Part shown: one piece after another, positions 10,293 through 19,132 of the stretch
Layout of the letters: each line of letters begins with the position of its first letter
Numbering within the stretch: the stretch's first letter is position 1
Origin: Pseudomonas tructae
GTDB lineage: Bacteria > Pseudomonadota > Gammaproteobacteria > Pseudomonadales > Pseudomonadaceae
Length of the DNA: 64,000 nucleotides
Assembly (NCBI RefSeq): GCF_004214895.1
Contig: NZ_CP035952.1
Location: forward strand, 1,436,501-1,500,500
Direction: 5' to 3'
Notes under the pieces: generated by a model
Database searches by the model: none
What the model saw: the letters and a program-made list of their open reading frames with translations, nothing else
What the model was told of the DNA's origin: nothing
Position numbers and translations under genes: made by a program

Positions 10293-11801
10293 TCAGGGCT
10301 TGGCCGGGATGCCGTATTTGCGCAGGCGATGGGCGATGGCGGTGTGCGAGGTCTGCAGGCGGCTGGCCAGCTGGCGGGTAGAAGGGTAGCTGCTGTAGAG
10401 CTTGGTCAATAGGCTGCGTTCAAAGTCTTCCACGGCCTGTTCCAGGCTATCGACTTCGGCATCGTGGCCACGGGCGACCGAGGTGCCAGCGATGTCCAGG
10501 TCGCCGATGTCCACCAGGCTGCTCTCACTGATGGCTGCGGCGCGGAAGATTACGTTCTGCAACTGGCGTACGTTGCCCGGCCAGCGGTTGCCCAGCAGCG
10601 CCGGGTAGGTGGCCGGGGCGAGGCGGCACAATGGCCGCTGGATCTGGGTACAGGCCTGCTGCATGAAGTAGCGCGCCAGCAGCAGGATGTCCTGGCCACG
10701 CTCGCGCAGCGGCGGTACCTGCAGGTTGAGCACGTTCAGGCGGTAGAACAGGTCTTCGCGAAAGCTGCCTTCGGCGACCATCTTTTCCAGGTCGCGGTGG
10801 GTGGCGCTGAGGATGCGCACATTGACCTTCACCTCACGGTCGCCACCAACCCGACGGAAGCTGCCGTCATTGAGAAAGCGCAACAGCTTGGCCTGCAGGT
10901 ACGGCGACATCTCGCCGATCTCGTCGAGAAACACCGTGCCCTGGTTGGCCAGTTCCATCAGCCCCGGCTTGCCACCGCGCTGCGCGCCGGTAAAGGCGCC
11001 GGGGGCGTAGCCGAACAGCTCGCTTTCGGCCAGGTTCTCCGGCAGCGCGGCGCAGTTGAGGGCCAGAAACGGCGCGTTGTGGCGGCTGCTGATGGCGTGG
11101 CAGGCGCGGGCCACCAGCTCTTTGCCGGTGCCTGTTTCGCCGTGAATCAACAGCGGCGCATCCAGGGCCGCCACACGCAGGGCGCGGGCCTTGAGGGTGC
11201 GGATAGGCGGCGAATCACCGAGCAGCGCATCGAAGCCTTCGGCGTGGTCATGGTGCAGCGCCGACAGCCGCTCACCGATGCGGTTGGGCTGGTACAGGGT
11301 CAGCAGGGCGCCGGCATTGGTGATCGGCGTAGCGTCGAGCAGCAGGGTCTGGCCATTGAGGGTGACTTCGCGCATCGGCAAGTGAAAGCCTTGCTCGATC
11401 AACGCGTCGAGCAGGCCTGGGTCGCCAAACAGGTCGGCCACCGAACGGTCGGACGGCTCCTGCCCGCACAGCGCCACCAGTGCCGGGTTGGCCAGCAAGA
11501 CATGGCCGGCACTGTCTAGCGCCAGCACTGGGTCGCTCATGGCCGCGAGCAGGGCATCGAGTTGCAGGTGACGGCGTTGGCCGGGGAGGATGTCGACCAC
11601 TTGCACGGTTTGCACGCCCTGCACGTTGAACAGCGCATCGTGCAGTTCTTCGAGGACATGGGGGCTGAGGGTCGGGGCGTCAATGTAGACGTTCGGCGGC
11701 ACCATCTCCACGGCGTCCAGGTTGAGGTTGCGGGCGCCGAGCAGGGCCAGCACTTCCTGGGTGATGCCGACGCGGTCGATGAAACTGACGTGGATGCGCA
11801 T
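10293..11801 (-). CDS. gcsR: TyrR-like sigma-54 enhancer-binding regulator of glycine cleavage (GcsR type)
   Basis: A 502-residue activator with an N-terminal ACT-like domain ([20 protein letters not shown], about 1-75), a PAS-like domain (about 80-175), an AAA+ domain with Walker A GETGTGKE (221-228), the sigma-54-contacting GAFTGA loop (268-273) and Walker B FLDEIGEM (291-298), and a C-terminal TyrR-type helix-turn-helix ([19 protein letters not shown]). An intact GAFTGA means it should activate sigma-54, unlike E. coli TyrR. Its position upstream of gcvH, with three operators and a sigma-54 promoter between, supports a GcsR role responding to glycine. PhhR is the alternative paralogue, but the linkage argues against it. 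Confidence 0.88.
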   Translation of the reverse strand: MRIHVSFIDRVGITQEVLALLGARNLNLDAVEMVPPNVYIDAPTLSPHVLEELHDALFNVQGVQTVQVVDILPGQRRHLQLDALLAAMSDPVLALDSAGHVLLANPALVALCGQEPSDRSVADLFGDPGLLDALIEQGFHLPMREVTLNGQTLLLDATPITNAGALLTLYQPNRIGERLSALHHDHAEGFDALLGDSPPIRTLKARALRVAALDAPLLIHGETGTGKELVARACHAISSRHNAPFLALNCAALPENLAESELFGYAPGAFTGAQRGGKPGLMELANQGTVFLDEIGEMSPYLQAKLLRFLNDGSFRRVGGDREVKVNVRILSATHRDLEKMVAEGSFREDLFYRLNVLNLQVPPLRERGQDILLLARYFMQQACTQIQRPLCRLAPATYPALLGNRWPGNVRQLQNVIFRAAAISESSLVDIGDLDIAGTSVARGHDAEVDSLEQAVEDFERSLLTKLYSSYPSTRQLASRLQTSHTAIAHRLRKYGIPAKP

Positions 11802-11846
11802 GGGGAGGGGGATTCAAGGCTGCCGAAGGCGGCAAGTATGCTGTGC

Positions 11847-11910
11847 GGCCTCTTCGCGGGGCAAGCTCGCTCCCACCAATGTAGGAGCGGGCTTGCCCCG
11901 CGAAGAGGCC
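11847..11910. repeat. Paired REP element
   Basis: Inverted pair of REP arms flanked by GGCCTCTT/AAGAGGCC, between gcsR and the DUF5064 gene. One arm carries a G-to-T change (AAGCTCGC for AAGCCCGC). Confidence 0.9.
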
Positions 11911-11916
11911 CGAAGG

Positions 11917-12282
11917 CTATTCGAAGTGTTCGGGATTGACCGAATCCCCCGATTTCACATCCAGTTTCTCGCGAATGTCCTCGAACATCAGGTCGTAGAT
12001 CTTGTGCGTTGAGCCCAGGCTCTCGAATTTCTTGGGCGACGGCATGTAGCTCTGCGCCCTGCGCGTGGCAACACTCAGGAAGCTCGGCAGTACCTCTTCC
12101 TTGCTCAGGAAGAACTTCTCCTCCACGGTCTTGCCTTCGATGCTCCCATGCATGTGGAAATCAATGCCGTGTTTGTTGGCTTCCCGGACTACTGCGTACT
12201 CGATATTCAGGTCGTAACTGTGATCAGCCTTATTCAGTGCAGTGCGCTCGATATGCACGTGACCGGGTTGAAACTGGGCCAT
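11917..12282 (-). CDS. DUF5064 family protein, downstream of arcC
   Basis: A 121-residue soluble protein (MAQFQPGHVHIERTAL...) that I place in the Pseudomonas DUF5064 family from its sequence and its position after the arc operon. Function unknown. The pattern of beta strands (YDLNIEYAVVRE, DFHMHGSIEGKTVEEKFF) followed by a helical, charged C-terminus suggests a small alpha/beta domain. It is separated from arcC by a terminator-like hairpin, so it may be read only partly with arcC. Confidence 0.7.
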   Translation of the reverse strand: MAQFQPGHVHIERTALNKADHSYDLNIEYAVVREANKHGIDFHMHGSIEGKTVEEKFFLSKEEVLPSFLSVATRRAQSYMPSPKKFESLGSTHKIYDLMFEDIREKLDVKSGDSVNPEHFE

Positions 12283-12302
12283 GATGGAATCCTCCGGAAA
12301 GT

Positions 12303-12330
12303 TGAAAACGGCGGGCCCGCAAGCCCGCCC
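12303..12330 (-). terminator. Probable terminator of the arc operon
   Basis: On the minus strand GGCGGGC / GCCCGCC with a 6-base loop is followed by GTTTTC, just after the arcC stop. The short T-run makes it likely leaky. Confidence 0.65.
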
Positions 12331-12337
12331 ACTGCAT

Positions 12338-13267
12338 TCAACGGTAGCTGATTCCAGGCTTCGAGGTGCTCACCCGGGTACCGGCAGTACCCTTGACGAT
12401 CTCCTCGATGTCGGCCAGCGAACCGATCACCGCGACTTTGCCGGTGTTACGCGCAAAGTCGCAAGCCGCCTGGACTTTCGGGCCCATGGAGCCTGCGGCA
12501 AAGCCCAGACGCTCGAGCTCGTCCGGATGCGCCTGGGCAATGGCCTTCTGGGTCGGCTTGCCGTAGTCGATGAACGCGGCGTTGACGTCGGTGGCGATCA
12601 CCAGCAGGTCGGCGTCCAGCTGTTCGGCCAGCAACGCCGAGCACAGGTCCTTGTCGATCACCGCCTCGATGCCCTTGAGCTTGCGATTCTCGTCATACAT
12701 GGTGGGGATGCCACCGCCGCCGGCGCAAATCACGATGCTGTTCTTTTCCAGCAGCCATTTGATCGGGCGGATCTCGAAGATGCGCTTGGGTTTGGGGCTG
12801 GCCACCACACGACGGTACTTGTCGCCGTCGGCCTTGACCACCCAGCCTTTTTCCTTGGCCAGGCGTTCGGCGTCTTCCTTGCTGTAGACCGGGCCGATGA
12901 ACTTGGTCGGGTCCTTGAAGGCCGGATCGTTCGCGTCCACCTCGACCTGGGTCAGGAGGGTGGCGAACGGTACTTCGAAGTCCAGCAAGTTGCCCAGTTC
13001 CTGTTCGATGATGTAACCGATCATGCCTTCGGTTTCAGCCCCGAGCACATCCAGCGGGTAGGCTTCGTCGGGCTTGTAGGATTGCGCTTGCAACGACAGC
13101 AGGCCGACTTGCGGGCCATTGCCGTGGGCGATGACCAGCTCGTTGCCCGAATGGATCTTGGCGATCTGCTCGGCGGCGATGCGGATATTGGCGCGCTGAT
13201 TGTCTGCAGTCATGGGTTCGCCACGGCGCAGCAGGGCGTTGCCGCCCAATGCAACAACGATACGCAT
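12338..13267 (-). CDS. arcC: Carbamate kinase, catabolic
   Basis: A 309-residue amino-acid-kinase-fold enzyme that makes ATP from carbamoyl phosphate and ADP, the energy-yielding last step of the arginine deiminase pathway. Motifs visible: N-terminal [45 protein letters not shown], and [25 protein letters not shown]. It is last of arcDABC, with a REP pair between arcB and arcC that could uncouple their levels. Confidence 0.97.
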   Translation of the reverse strand: MRIVVALGGNALLRRGEPMTADNQRANIRIAAEQIAKIHSGNELVIAHGNGPQVGLLSLQAQSYKPDEAYPLDVLGAETEGMIGYIIEQELGNLLDFEVPFATLLTQVEVDANDPAFKDPTKFIGPVYSKEDAERLAKEKGWVVKADGDKYRRVVASPKPKRIFEIRPIKWLLEKNSIVICAGGGGIPTMYDENRKLKGIEAVIDKDLCSALLAEQLDADLLVIATDVNAAFIDYGKPTQKAIAQAHPDELERLGFAAGSMGPKVQAACDFARNTGKVAVIGSLADIEEIVKGTAGTRVSTSKPGISYR

Positions 13268-13300
13268 GATGATGTCCTTCTAGGAAAGAGATGCCACCCT

Positions 13301-13380
13301 GTAGGAGCGGGCTTGCCCCGCGATGGCGGTGCATCTGCTGCACCGCGGTGACGTTATCGCGGGGCAAGCCCGCTCCCACA
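13301..13380. repeat. Paired REP element inside the arc operon
   Basis: Two oppositely oriented REP arms (13301-13323 and about 13356-13380) around 30 bases that contain their own small inverted repeat (GGTGCATCTGCTGCACC). They lie between arcB and arcC. Confidence 0.9.
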
Positions 13381-13396
13381 GAAGTGGTCAGCTGGA

Positions 13397-14407
13397 TTAC
13401 AGGTCAGCCAGGGTCGAGACCAGGATCGCCTTGATGGTGTGCATGCGGTTTTCCGCCTGCTCGAAGGCGATGCAGGCCGGCGACTCGAACACGTCGTCGG
13501 TCACTTCGATACCGTTGGCCAGGTGCGGGTACTGCTCGGCGATCTGTTTGCCGACCTTGGTGTCGGAGTTGTGGAACGCCGGCAGGCAGTGCATGAACTT
13601 GGTCCGCGGGTTGCCGGTGGCTTTCATCAGCTCGGCGTTGACCTGGTACGGCAGCAGTTGGGTGATGCGCTCGGCCCAGGCTTCAACCGGCTCGCCCATC
13701 GATACCCAGACGTCGGTGTGGATGAAGTCGACGCCCTTGACCGCCGCTTTCGGGTCTTCGGTCAGAGTGATGCGTGCGCCGCTTTCTTCTGCGTATTTCT
13801 TGCAACGGGCGACCAGGTCGTCGTGGGGCCACAGGGCTTTGGGCGCGCAGATGCGTACGTCCATGCCGAGCTTGGCGCCGACCAGCAGCAGCGAGTTACC
13901 CATGTTGTTACGCGCATCGCCCAGGTAGGCGTAGCTGATCTCGTGGATCGGCTTGTCGGCGTGTTCACGCATGGTCAGCACGTCGGCGATCATCTGGGTC
14001 GGGTGGTACTCGTCGGTCAGGCCGTTGAACACCGGTACGCCGGCGAACTTGGCCAGCTCTTCGACGATTTCCTGCTTGAAGCCACGGTACTCGATGGCGT
14101 CATACATGCGTCCGAGCACCCGGGCGGTGTCCTTCATGCTTTCCTTGTGGCCGATCTGCGAGGAGTTGGGGTCGATGTAGGTGACGTTGGCGCCCTGGTC
14201 GTAGGCAGCCACTTCGAAGGCGCAACGGGTGCGGGTCGAGGTTTTCTCGAAGATCAGCGCAATGTTGTTGCCTTTGAGGTGCTGCTGCTCGGTGCCGGTG
14301 TACTTGGCACGTTTCAGGTCGCGGGACAGGTCCAGCAGGTAGCGCAACTCGCGAGGGGTGTGGTGTTCCAGGCTCAGCAGGTTACGGTTGTGGATGTTGA
14401 ACGCCAT
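13397..14407 (-). CDS. arcB: Ornithine carbamoyltransferase, catabolic
   Basis: A 336-residue enzyme that cleaves citrulline with phosphate to ornithine and carbamoyl phosphate in the arginine deiminase pathway. It has the carbamoyl-phosphate site [15 protein letters not shown], the [12 protein letters not shown] block and the ornithine-site HCLPAFH. The ATG at 14407 ([20 protein letters not shown]) is chosen over the longer frame to 14458 because it is the family N-terminus. The operon context favours the catabolic enzyme over biosynthetic ArgF. Confidence 0.97.
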   Translation of the reverse strand: MAFNIHNRNLLSLEHHTPRELRYLLDLSRDLKRAKYTGTEQQHLKGNNIALIFEKTSTRTRCAFEVAAYDQGANVTYIDPNSSQIGHKESMKDTARVLGRMYDAIEYRGFKQEIVEELAKFAGVPVFNGLTDEYHPTQMIADVLTMREHADKPIHEISYAYLGDARNNMGNSLLLVGAKLGMDVRICAPKALWPHDDLVARCKKYAEESGARITLTEDPKAAVKGVDFIHTDVWVSMGEPVEAWAERITQLLPYQVNAELMKATGNPRTKFMHCLPAFHNSDTKVGKQIAEQYPHLANGIEVTDDVFESPACIAFEQAENRMHTIKAILVSTLADL

Positions 14408-14448
14408 GATGATTCTCCTGTTCTTGAGAACGGAAAGCGGTGATCGGC

Positions 14449-14474
14449 CCGCCTGCACCCGTGGGTGCAGGCGG
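14449..14474. other. Intercistronic hairpin between arcA and arcB
   Basis: Perfect 12-bp arms CCGCCTGCACCC / GGGTGCAGGCGG around GT, in the 78-base arcA-arcB space, with no T-run. More likely an mRNA processing or stability element than a terminator. Confidence 0.65.
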
Positions 14475-14485
14475 TGGAGGTCGTT

Positions 14486-15742
14486 TTAGTAGTCGATTGG
14501 GTCACGCACGATCGGGCAGGTCATGCAGTGACCGCCGCCGCGGCCACGGCCCAGTTCGCCGGCGCTGATGGTGATGACTTCGACCCCGGCCTTGCGCAGC
14601 AGGGTGTTGGTGTAGGTGTTGCGGTCGTAGCCGATGACCACGCCGGGCTCCAACGCCACCACGTTGTTGCCGTCATCCCACTGCTCGCGCTCGGCGGCAA
14701 AGCTGTTGCCGCCGGTCTCGACCACGCGCAGTTGCTTGAGGTTGAGGGATTCGGCGACCACCTCGAGGAACGATTTGTTCTCGCGGCGTACATCCATGCC
14801 ATACGGCTTGCTGCTGTCGGGGCGAATGACGAACGGGATGATTTCCTTGACCACTTCGGGGAAGACCGTGACCAGGTCGCGGTCGCAGAAGCTGAACACA
14901 GTGTCCAGGTGCATCGCCGCACGGGATTTCGGCAAGCCGGCGACGACGACCTTCTCGACCGCGCCCTTGGCGAACAGCGATTGCGCCAGTTGGCCGATGG
15001 CCTGGCGCGAGGTGCGTTCGCCCATGCCGATCAGGACCACGCCATTGCCGATCGGCATGACGTCGCCGCCTTCGAGGGTGGCCTTGCCGTGGTCGTGATC
15101 CGGATCGCCGTACCAGATGTCGAAGTTGGCATTGGTGAACTCAGGGTGGAACTTGTAGATGGCGGTGGTCAGCAAGGTTTCCTGACGTCGCGCTGGCCAG
15201 TACATCGGGTTCAGTGTCACGCCGCCGTAGATCCAGCAGGTGGTGTCGCGGGTGAACTGGGTGTTGGGCAGTGGGTCGAGCAGGAAGCTGGAGTGGCCCA
15301 GGTAGTCGCGGTACATCTTGATGACGCTGGCGCCTTCGCTGTCGGGCAGGTCTTCACCGGCCACGCCGCCAATCAGGAACTCGGCCAGTTTGCGCGGCTC
15401 CAGGCCTTCGAGCCAGCTGCGCACTTCGTTGGTCAGGCCGACACCGACGGTATCGGGGGTGATCTTGCGGTCGAGAATCCATTTCAGTGCTTCAGGTTGA
15501 GCGACGATGTCGGTCAGCAGATTGTGCATTTCCAGCACTTCGATGCCACGCTCGCGCATTTTGGTGACGAAGTCGAAGTGGTCGCGCTTGGCCTGGTTGA
15601 CCCAGATGACGTCGTCGAACAGTAGCTCGTCGCAGTTGCTCGGGGTCAGGCGCTGGTGTGCCAGGCCAGGGGAGCAGACCATTACTTTGCGCAGTTTGCC
15701 GGCTTCGGAATGTACGCCGTACTTAGCTTTATCCGTGGACAT
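14486..15742 (-). CDS. arcA: Arginine deiminase
   Basis: A 418-residue deiminase converting arginine to citrulline and ammonia, first enzyme of the pathway. The catalytic cysteine is in [10 protein letters not shown], at residue 406 counting back from the end. Other family blocks: [30 protein letters not shown], the [21 protein letters not shown] segment and [17 protein letters not shown]. It lies 33 bases after arcD on the same strand. Confidence 0.98.
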   Translation of the reverse strand: MSTDKAKYGVHSEAGKLRKVMVCSPGLAHQRLTPSNCDELLFDDVIWVNQAKRDHFDFVTKMRERGIEVLEMHNLLTDIVAQPEALKWILDRKITPDTVGVGLTNEVRSWLEGLEPRKLAEFLIGGVAGEDLPDSEGASVIKMYRDYLGHSSFLLDPLPNTQFTRDTTCWIYGGVTLNPMYWPARRQETLLTTAIYKFHPEFTNANFDIWYGDPDHDHGKATLEGGDVMPIGNGVVLIGMGERTSRQAIGQLAQSLFAKGAVEKVVVAGLPKSRAAMHLDTVFSFCDRDLVTVFPEVVKEIIPFVIRPDSSKPYGMDVRRENKSFLEVVAESLNLKQLRVVETGGNSFAAEREQWDDGNNVVALEPGVVIGYDRNTYTNTLLRKAGVEVITISAGELGRGRGGGHCMTCPIVRDPIDY

Positions 15743-15775
15743 GGTTCATTTCCTCCAAGTTGCGAAAACGGGGGG

Positions 15776-17203
15776 TTACAGAGTCAGGAAGCCGTCGTAC
15801 AGGCCATAGGCAGCCACCAGGGCGCCCAGGACCACGGCGGCGAAGATCAGCTTCTCCACGTTGGTAAAAATCGGTTGGCCGACCTCACGCTTGGCCTTGG
15901 CGAACAGGATCACGCCAGGGGCATAGAGCAGCGCTGAGAGCAGCAGGTATTTGACGCCGCCGGCGTACAGCAGCCAGACCGCGTAGACCAGGGCGATAGC
16001 GCCGATGACCAGGTCTTTCTTGCGTTCGGCCAGGGCCTGTTCGTAGGTTTCACTGCGCAGGGCGAGCAGGAAGGCATAGGCGGCCGACCACAGGTAAGGC
16101 ACCAGGATCATCGAGGTGGCGAGGTAGATCAGCGACAGGTAGGTACTGGCCGAGAACAGGGTGATGACCAGGAAGATCTGCACCATGGCGTTGGTCAGCC
16201 ACAGGGCATTGGCCGGCACATGGTTGGCGTTCTCGCGGCGCAGGAACTCCGGCATGGTGTGGTCTTTGGCGGCGGCGAACATGATCTCGGCGCACAGCAG
16301 CACCCAGGACAGCAGGGCACCGAGCAGCGAGACGATCAGGCCGACGCTGATCAGCACCGCACCCCAGTGACCGACCACGTGCTCAAGCACGGCGGCCATC
16401 GACGGGTTCTGCAGCTTGGCCAGTTCCGGTTGGGTCATGATGCCCAGCGACAGCACGTTGACCAGCACCAGGAACAGCAGCACGGTGATGAAACCGATGA
16501 CTGTGGCCTTGCCCACGTCCGAGCGCTTTTCCGCCCGGGCCGAGAAGATGCTCGCGCCTTCGATGCCGATGAACACCCAGACGGTGACCAGCATCATGTT
16601 GCGCACCTGGTTCATTACGCTGCCCAGGTCAGGGTTCATCGAACCCCAGATGTCAGCGGTGAAGATGTCCAGTTTGAAAGCGAACAGGGCGATCAGGATG
16701 AACAACGCCAGCGGCACGACCTTGGCCACGGTGGTGACCAGGTTGATGAACGCCGCTTCCTTGATGCCGCGCAGTACCAAAAAATGCACGGCCCAGAGCA
16801 GTACCGAGGCACCAATGACGGCTGCCGGCGTGTTGCCCTCGCCAAAGATCGGGAAGAAGTAGCCGAGGGTACTGAATAGCAACACGAAGTAGCCGACGTT
16901 GCCCAGCCAGGCACTGATCCAGTAGCCCCAAGCCGAAGAAAAGCCCATGTAATCGCCGAAGCCGGCCTTGGCGTAGGCGTACACCCCGCCGTCCAGGTCA
17001 GGCTTGCGGTTGGCCAGGGTCTGGAACACGAAAGCCAGGGTCAGCATACCGATGGCGGTAATGCCCCAACCGATCAGAACAGCGCCTACATCAGCACTTG
17101 CGGCCATGTTTTGCGGCAACGAAAAGATCCCGCCGCCGATCATCGAGCCGACAACAAGTGCAACCAGCGCACCAAGTCGTAGTTTTCCGGGAGCGTCTGA
17201 CAT
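15776..17203 (-). CDS. arcD: Arginine/ornithine antiporter
   Basis: A 475-residue APC-superfamily antiporter with about 12-13 membrane helices that exchanges external arginine for internal ornithine. The N-terminal LGALVALVVGSMIGGGIFSL is the conserved helix-1 substrate motif, and GVYAYAKAGFGDYMGFSSAW follows. First gene of arcDABC; an ANR-type promoter lies just upstream. A second, closely similar antiporter gene is divergent at 17647. Confidence 0.96.
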   Translation of the reverse strand: MSDAPGKLRLGALVALVVGSMIGGGIFSLPQNMAASADVGAVLIGWGITAIGMLTLAFVFQTLANRKPDLDGGVYAYAKAGFGDYMGFSSAWGYWISAWLGNVGYFVLLFSTLGYFFPIFGEGNTPAAVIGASVLLWAVHFLVLRGIKEAAFINLVTTVAKVVPLALFILIALFAFKLDIFTADIWGSMNPDLGSVMNQVRNMMLVTVWVFIGIEGASIFSARAEKRSDVGKATVIGFITVLLFLVLVNVLSLGIMTQPELAKLQNPSMAAVLEHVVGHWGAVLISVGLIVSLLGALLSWVLLCAEIMFAAAKDHTMPEFLRRENANHVPANALWLTNAMVQIFLVITLFSASTYLSLIYLATSMILVPYLWSAAYAFLLALRSETYEQALAERKKDLVIGAIALVYAVWLLYAGGVKYLLLSALLYAPGVILFAKAKREVGQPIFTNVEKLIFAAVVLGALVAAYGLYDGFLTL

Positions 17204-17230
17204 TGAATAACTCCATAGCAGGAGAAGAGA

Positions 17231-17279
17231 TGACGCTAGAATAAATCCAGCGGCGAAGTCGTTAGCTGATTCAGGTCAG
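17231..17279 (-). promoter_or_regulatory. ANR-type anaerobic promoter of arcDABC
   Basis: On the minus strand an FNR/ANR-like box CTGAC-CTGA-ATCAG (17266-17279; consensus TTGAT-N4-ATCAA) is followed by a -10 element TATTCT (17238-17243). With a start near 17231 the box is centred at -41.5, the classic class II activator position. This agrees with known oxygen control of arcDABC in P. aeruginosa; the half-sites are imperfect. Confidence 0.72.
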
Positions 17280-17646
17280 TTCATCAGGACATTCCATTGC
17301 AAATCAGTGACTGAAACAGCCTCCCGGAGGCTGTCGGTCGCGGTACTGCAAGCCTTGTCAACTGGCACCTCCATGGCGTTTTAGAGCAATCGCTCTTGCG
17401 GGGCTGCGAGAGTTGAAGCTAGTCCGTTTTGGCGGAATCGCAAATTTTCCATGAGAAAATTTCTTATTCGCTTGAAGAAGCGGAGATTGTGCACAAAACT
17501 CACCATTTAGTTCGGTCCGCATAGAGTCGCTAGTTATGAGCAGGTCGCGCTTAGTGGTTTAATACATATAGACGCTTACACTCGGCTTATATTTAACTCA
17601 GGGTGTACTGCTGGTATTACAAACACGAGACAGAAAGGGGATCGGC
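17280..17646. other. Divergent intergenic region between the two antiporter genes
   Basis: No coding sequence seen. It must contain the promoter for the antiporter at 17647 (ribosome binding site GAAAGGGGAT). I could not place -35/-10 boxes or a clear ANR or ArgR site for that gene. Confidence 0.4.
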
Positions 17647-19074
17647 ATGTCCGAATCTGGACAGAAACTACGCCTGGGTGCGTTGATCGCCTTGGTGGTC
17701 GGCTCGATGATCGGCGGCGGGATTTTCTCGCTGCCACAAAACATGGCTGCACGTGCCGACGTCGGTGCGGTATTGATCGGCTGGGGTATCACGGCGGTGG
17801 GCATGCTGGCGCTGGCCTTCGTGTTCCAGACCCTGGCCAACCGCAAACCCGAGCTCGACTCCGGGGTGTATGCCTACGCCAAGGCCGGCTTTGGCGAGTA
17901 CATGGGCTTTTCTTCGGCCTGGGGTTACTGGATCAGTGCCTGGCTGGGCAACGTCGGCTATTTCGTATTGCTGTTCAGCACCCTGGGCTTCTACTTTCCG
18001 GTGTTTGGCGAAGGCAATACGCCAATCGCCATTGCCTGTGCCTCGTTGCTGCTGTGGGCGGTACATTTTCTGGTGTTGCGCGGGATCAAAGAGGCGGCGT
18101 TCATCAACCAGGTGACCACCGTAGCCAAGATCGTGCCGCTGGTGATGTTTATCGTCATTGCTGCCGTGGCCTTTCGCGCCGACATTTTCACCCGTGATAT
18201 CTGGGGCCTGAGCAACCCGAAATTCGGCAGTGTGCTCGACCAGGTGCGCAACATGATGCTGGTGACGGTCTTCGTGTTTATCGGCATCGAGGGCGCCAGC
18301 GTCTACTCGGGCCGGGCGGCGAAGCGCTCGGACGTCGGCAAGGCCACGGTGATCGGCTTTATCGGCGTGCTGGCCTTGCTGGTGCTGGTCAACGTGCTGT
18401 CGCTCGGAGTCATGACCCAGCCGGAGCTTGCGGCCCTGCAGAACCCGTCGCTGGCCTCGGTGCTGGAGCATATCGTCGGGCCCTGGGGGGCCTTGTTGAT
18501 CAGTATCGGCCTGGCGGTATCGCTGTTGGGCGCGTTGCTTTCGTGGGCCTTGTTGTGCGCCGAGATCCTGTTTGCCACGGCGCGCGACCAGACCATGCCG
18601 CGCTTTCTGGCCAGGGAAAACGCCAATCACGTGCCGGCCAATGCCCTGTGGCTGACCAATGTGATGATTCAGCTGTTCTTGCTGATCACGCTGTTCTCGG
18701 CCGGTACCTATACCAGCCTGATTTACCTGGCGTCGTCGATGATCCTGGTGCCTTACCTGTGGTCGGCGGCCTATGCGGTGCTGCTGGCGCTGCGCGGTGA
18801 GTCCTATGAGGGGCACCCGGGGGCGCGGCGCAAGGACCTGCTGATTGCCGCGATTGCGCTGGTGTATGCAATCTGGCTGCTGTACGCCGGCGGGCTCAAG
18901 TACCTGCTGCTGTCAGCGCTGCTGTATGCGCCGGGGGTGATCCTGTTTGCCCGTGCCAAGCATGAGCAGGGGCAAGCGTTGTTTACCACCTGGGAGAAGC
19001 TGATCTTTGCTGCCGTGCTGGTGGGGGCGGGGCTGGCGGCTTATGGGTTGTACAGTGGGGTGCTGAGCCTTTAA
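17647..19074 (+). CDS. Second ArcD-like arginine/ornithine antiporter
   Basis: A 475-residue APC-family antiporter, the same length as arcD and matching it over nearly all of the protein (LGALIALVVGSMIGGGIFSL; GVYAYAKAGFGEYMGFSSAW; FVLLFSTLGFYFPVFGEGNT). It therefore probably arose by duplication. It is divergent from arcDABC with its own promoter region and is followed by a REP hairpin. The substrate could be arginine/ornithine under other conditions (for example aerobic) or a related pair such as lysine/cadaverine; nothing in the sequence decides. Confidence 0.9.
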   Translation: MSESGQKLRLGALIALVVGSMIGGGIFSLPQNMAARADVGAVLIGWGITAVGMLALAFVFQTLANRKPELDSGVYAYAKAGFGEYMGFSSAWGYWISAWLGNVGYFVLLFSTLGFYFPVFGEGNTPIAIACASLLLWAVHFLVLRGIKEAAFINQVTTVAKIVPLVMFIVIAAVAFRADIFTRDIWGLSNPKFGSVLDQVRNMMLVTVFVFIGIEGASVYSGRAAKRSDVGKATVIGFIGVLALLVLVNVLSLGVMTQPELAALQNPSLASVLEHIVGPWGALLISIGLAVSLLGALLSWALLCAEILFATARDQTMPRFLARENANHVPANALWLTNVMIQLFLLITLFSAGTYTSLIYLASSMILVPYLWSAAYAVLLALRGESYEGHPGARRKDLLIAAIALVYAIWLLYAGGLKYLLLSALLYAPGVILFARAKHEQGQALFTTWEKLIFAAVLVGAGLAAYGLYSGVLSL

Positions 19075-19077
19075 AGC

Positions 19078-19128
19078 ATCGCGGGGCAAGCCCGCTCCCA
19101 CACTGTGGGAGCGGGCTTGCCCCGCGAT
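19078..19128. repeat. Paired REP element between convergent genes
   Basis: Perfect inverted pair of REP arms with almost no spacer between the antiporter gene (+) and the chemoreceptor gene (-). It lies where a bidirectional terminator would be expected. Confidence 0.92.
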
Positions 19129-19132
19129 AACT

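Noticed and set aside
13301..13380. CRISPR-like repeats
   Set aside because: Repeats are inverted REP arms scattered singly through the window, not direct repeats with regular spacers; no cas genes.
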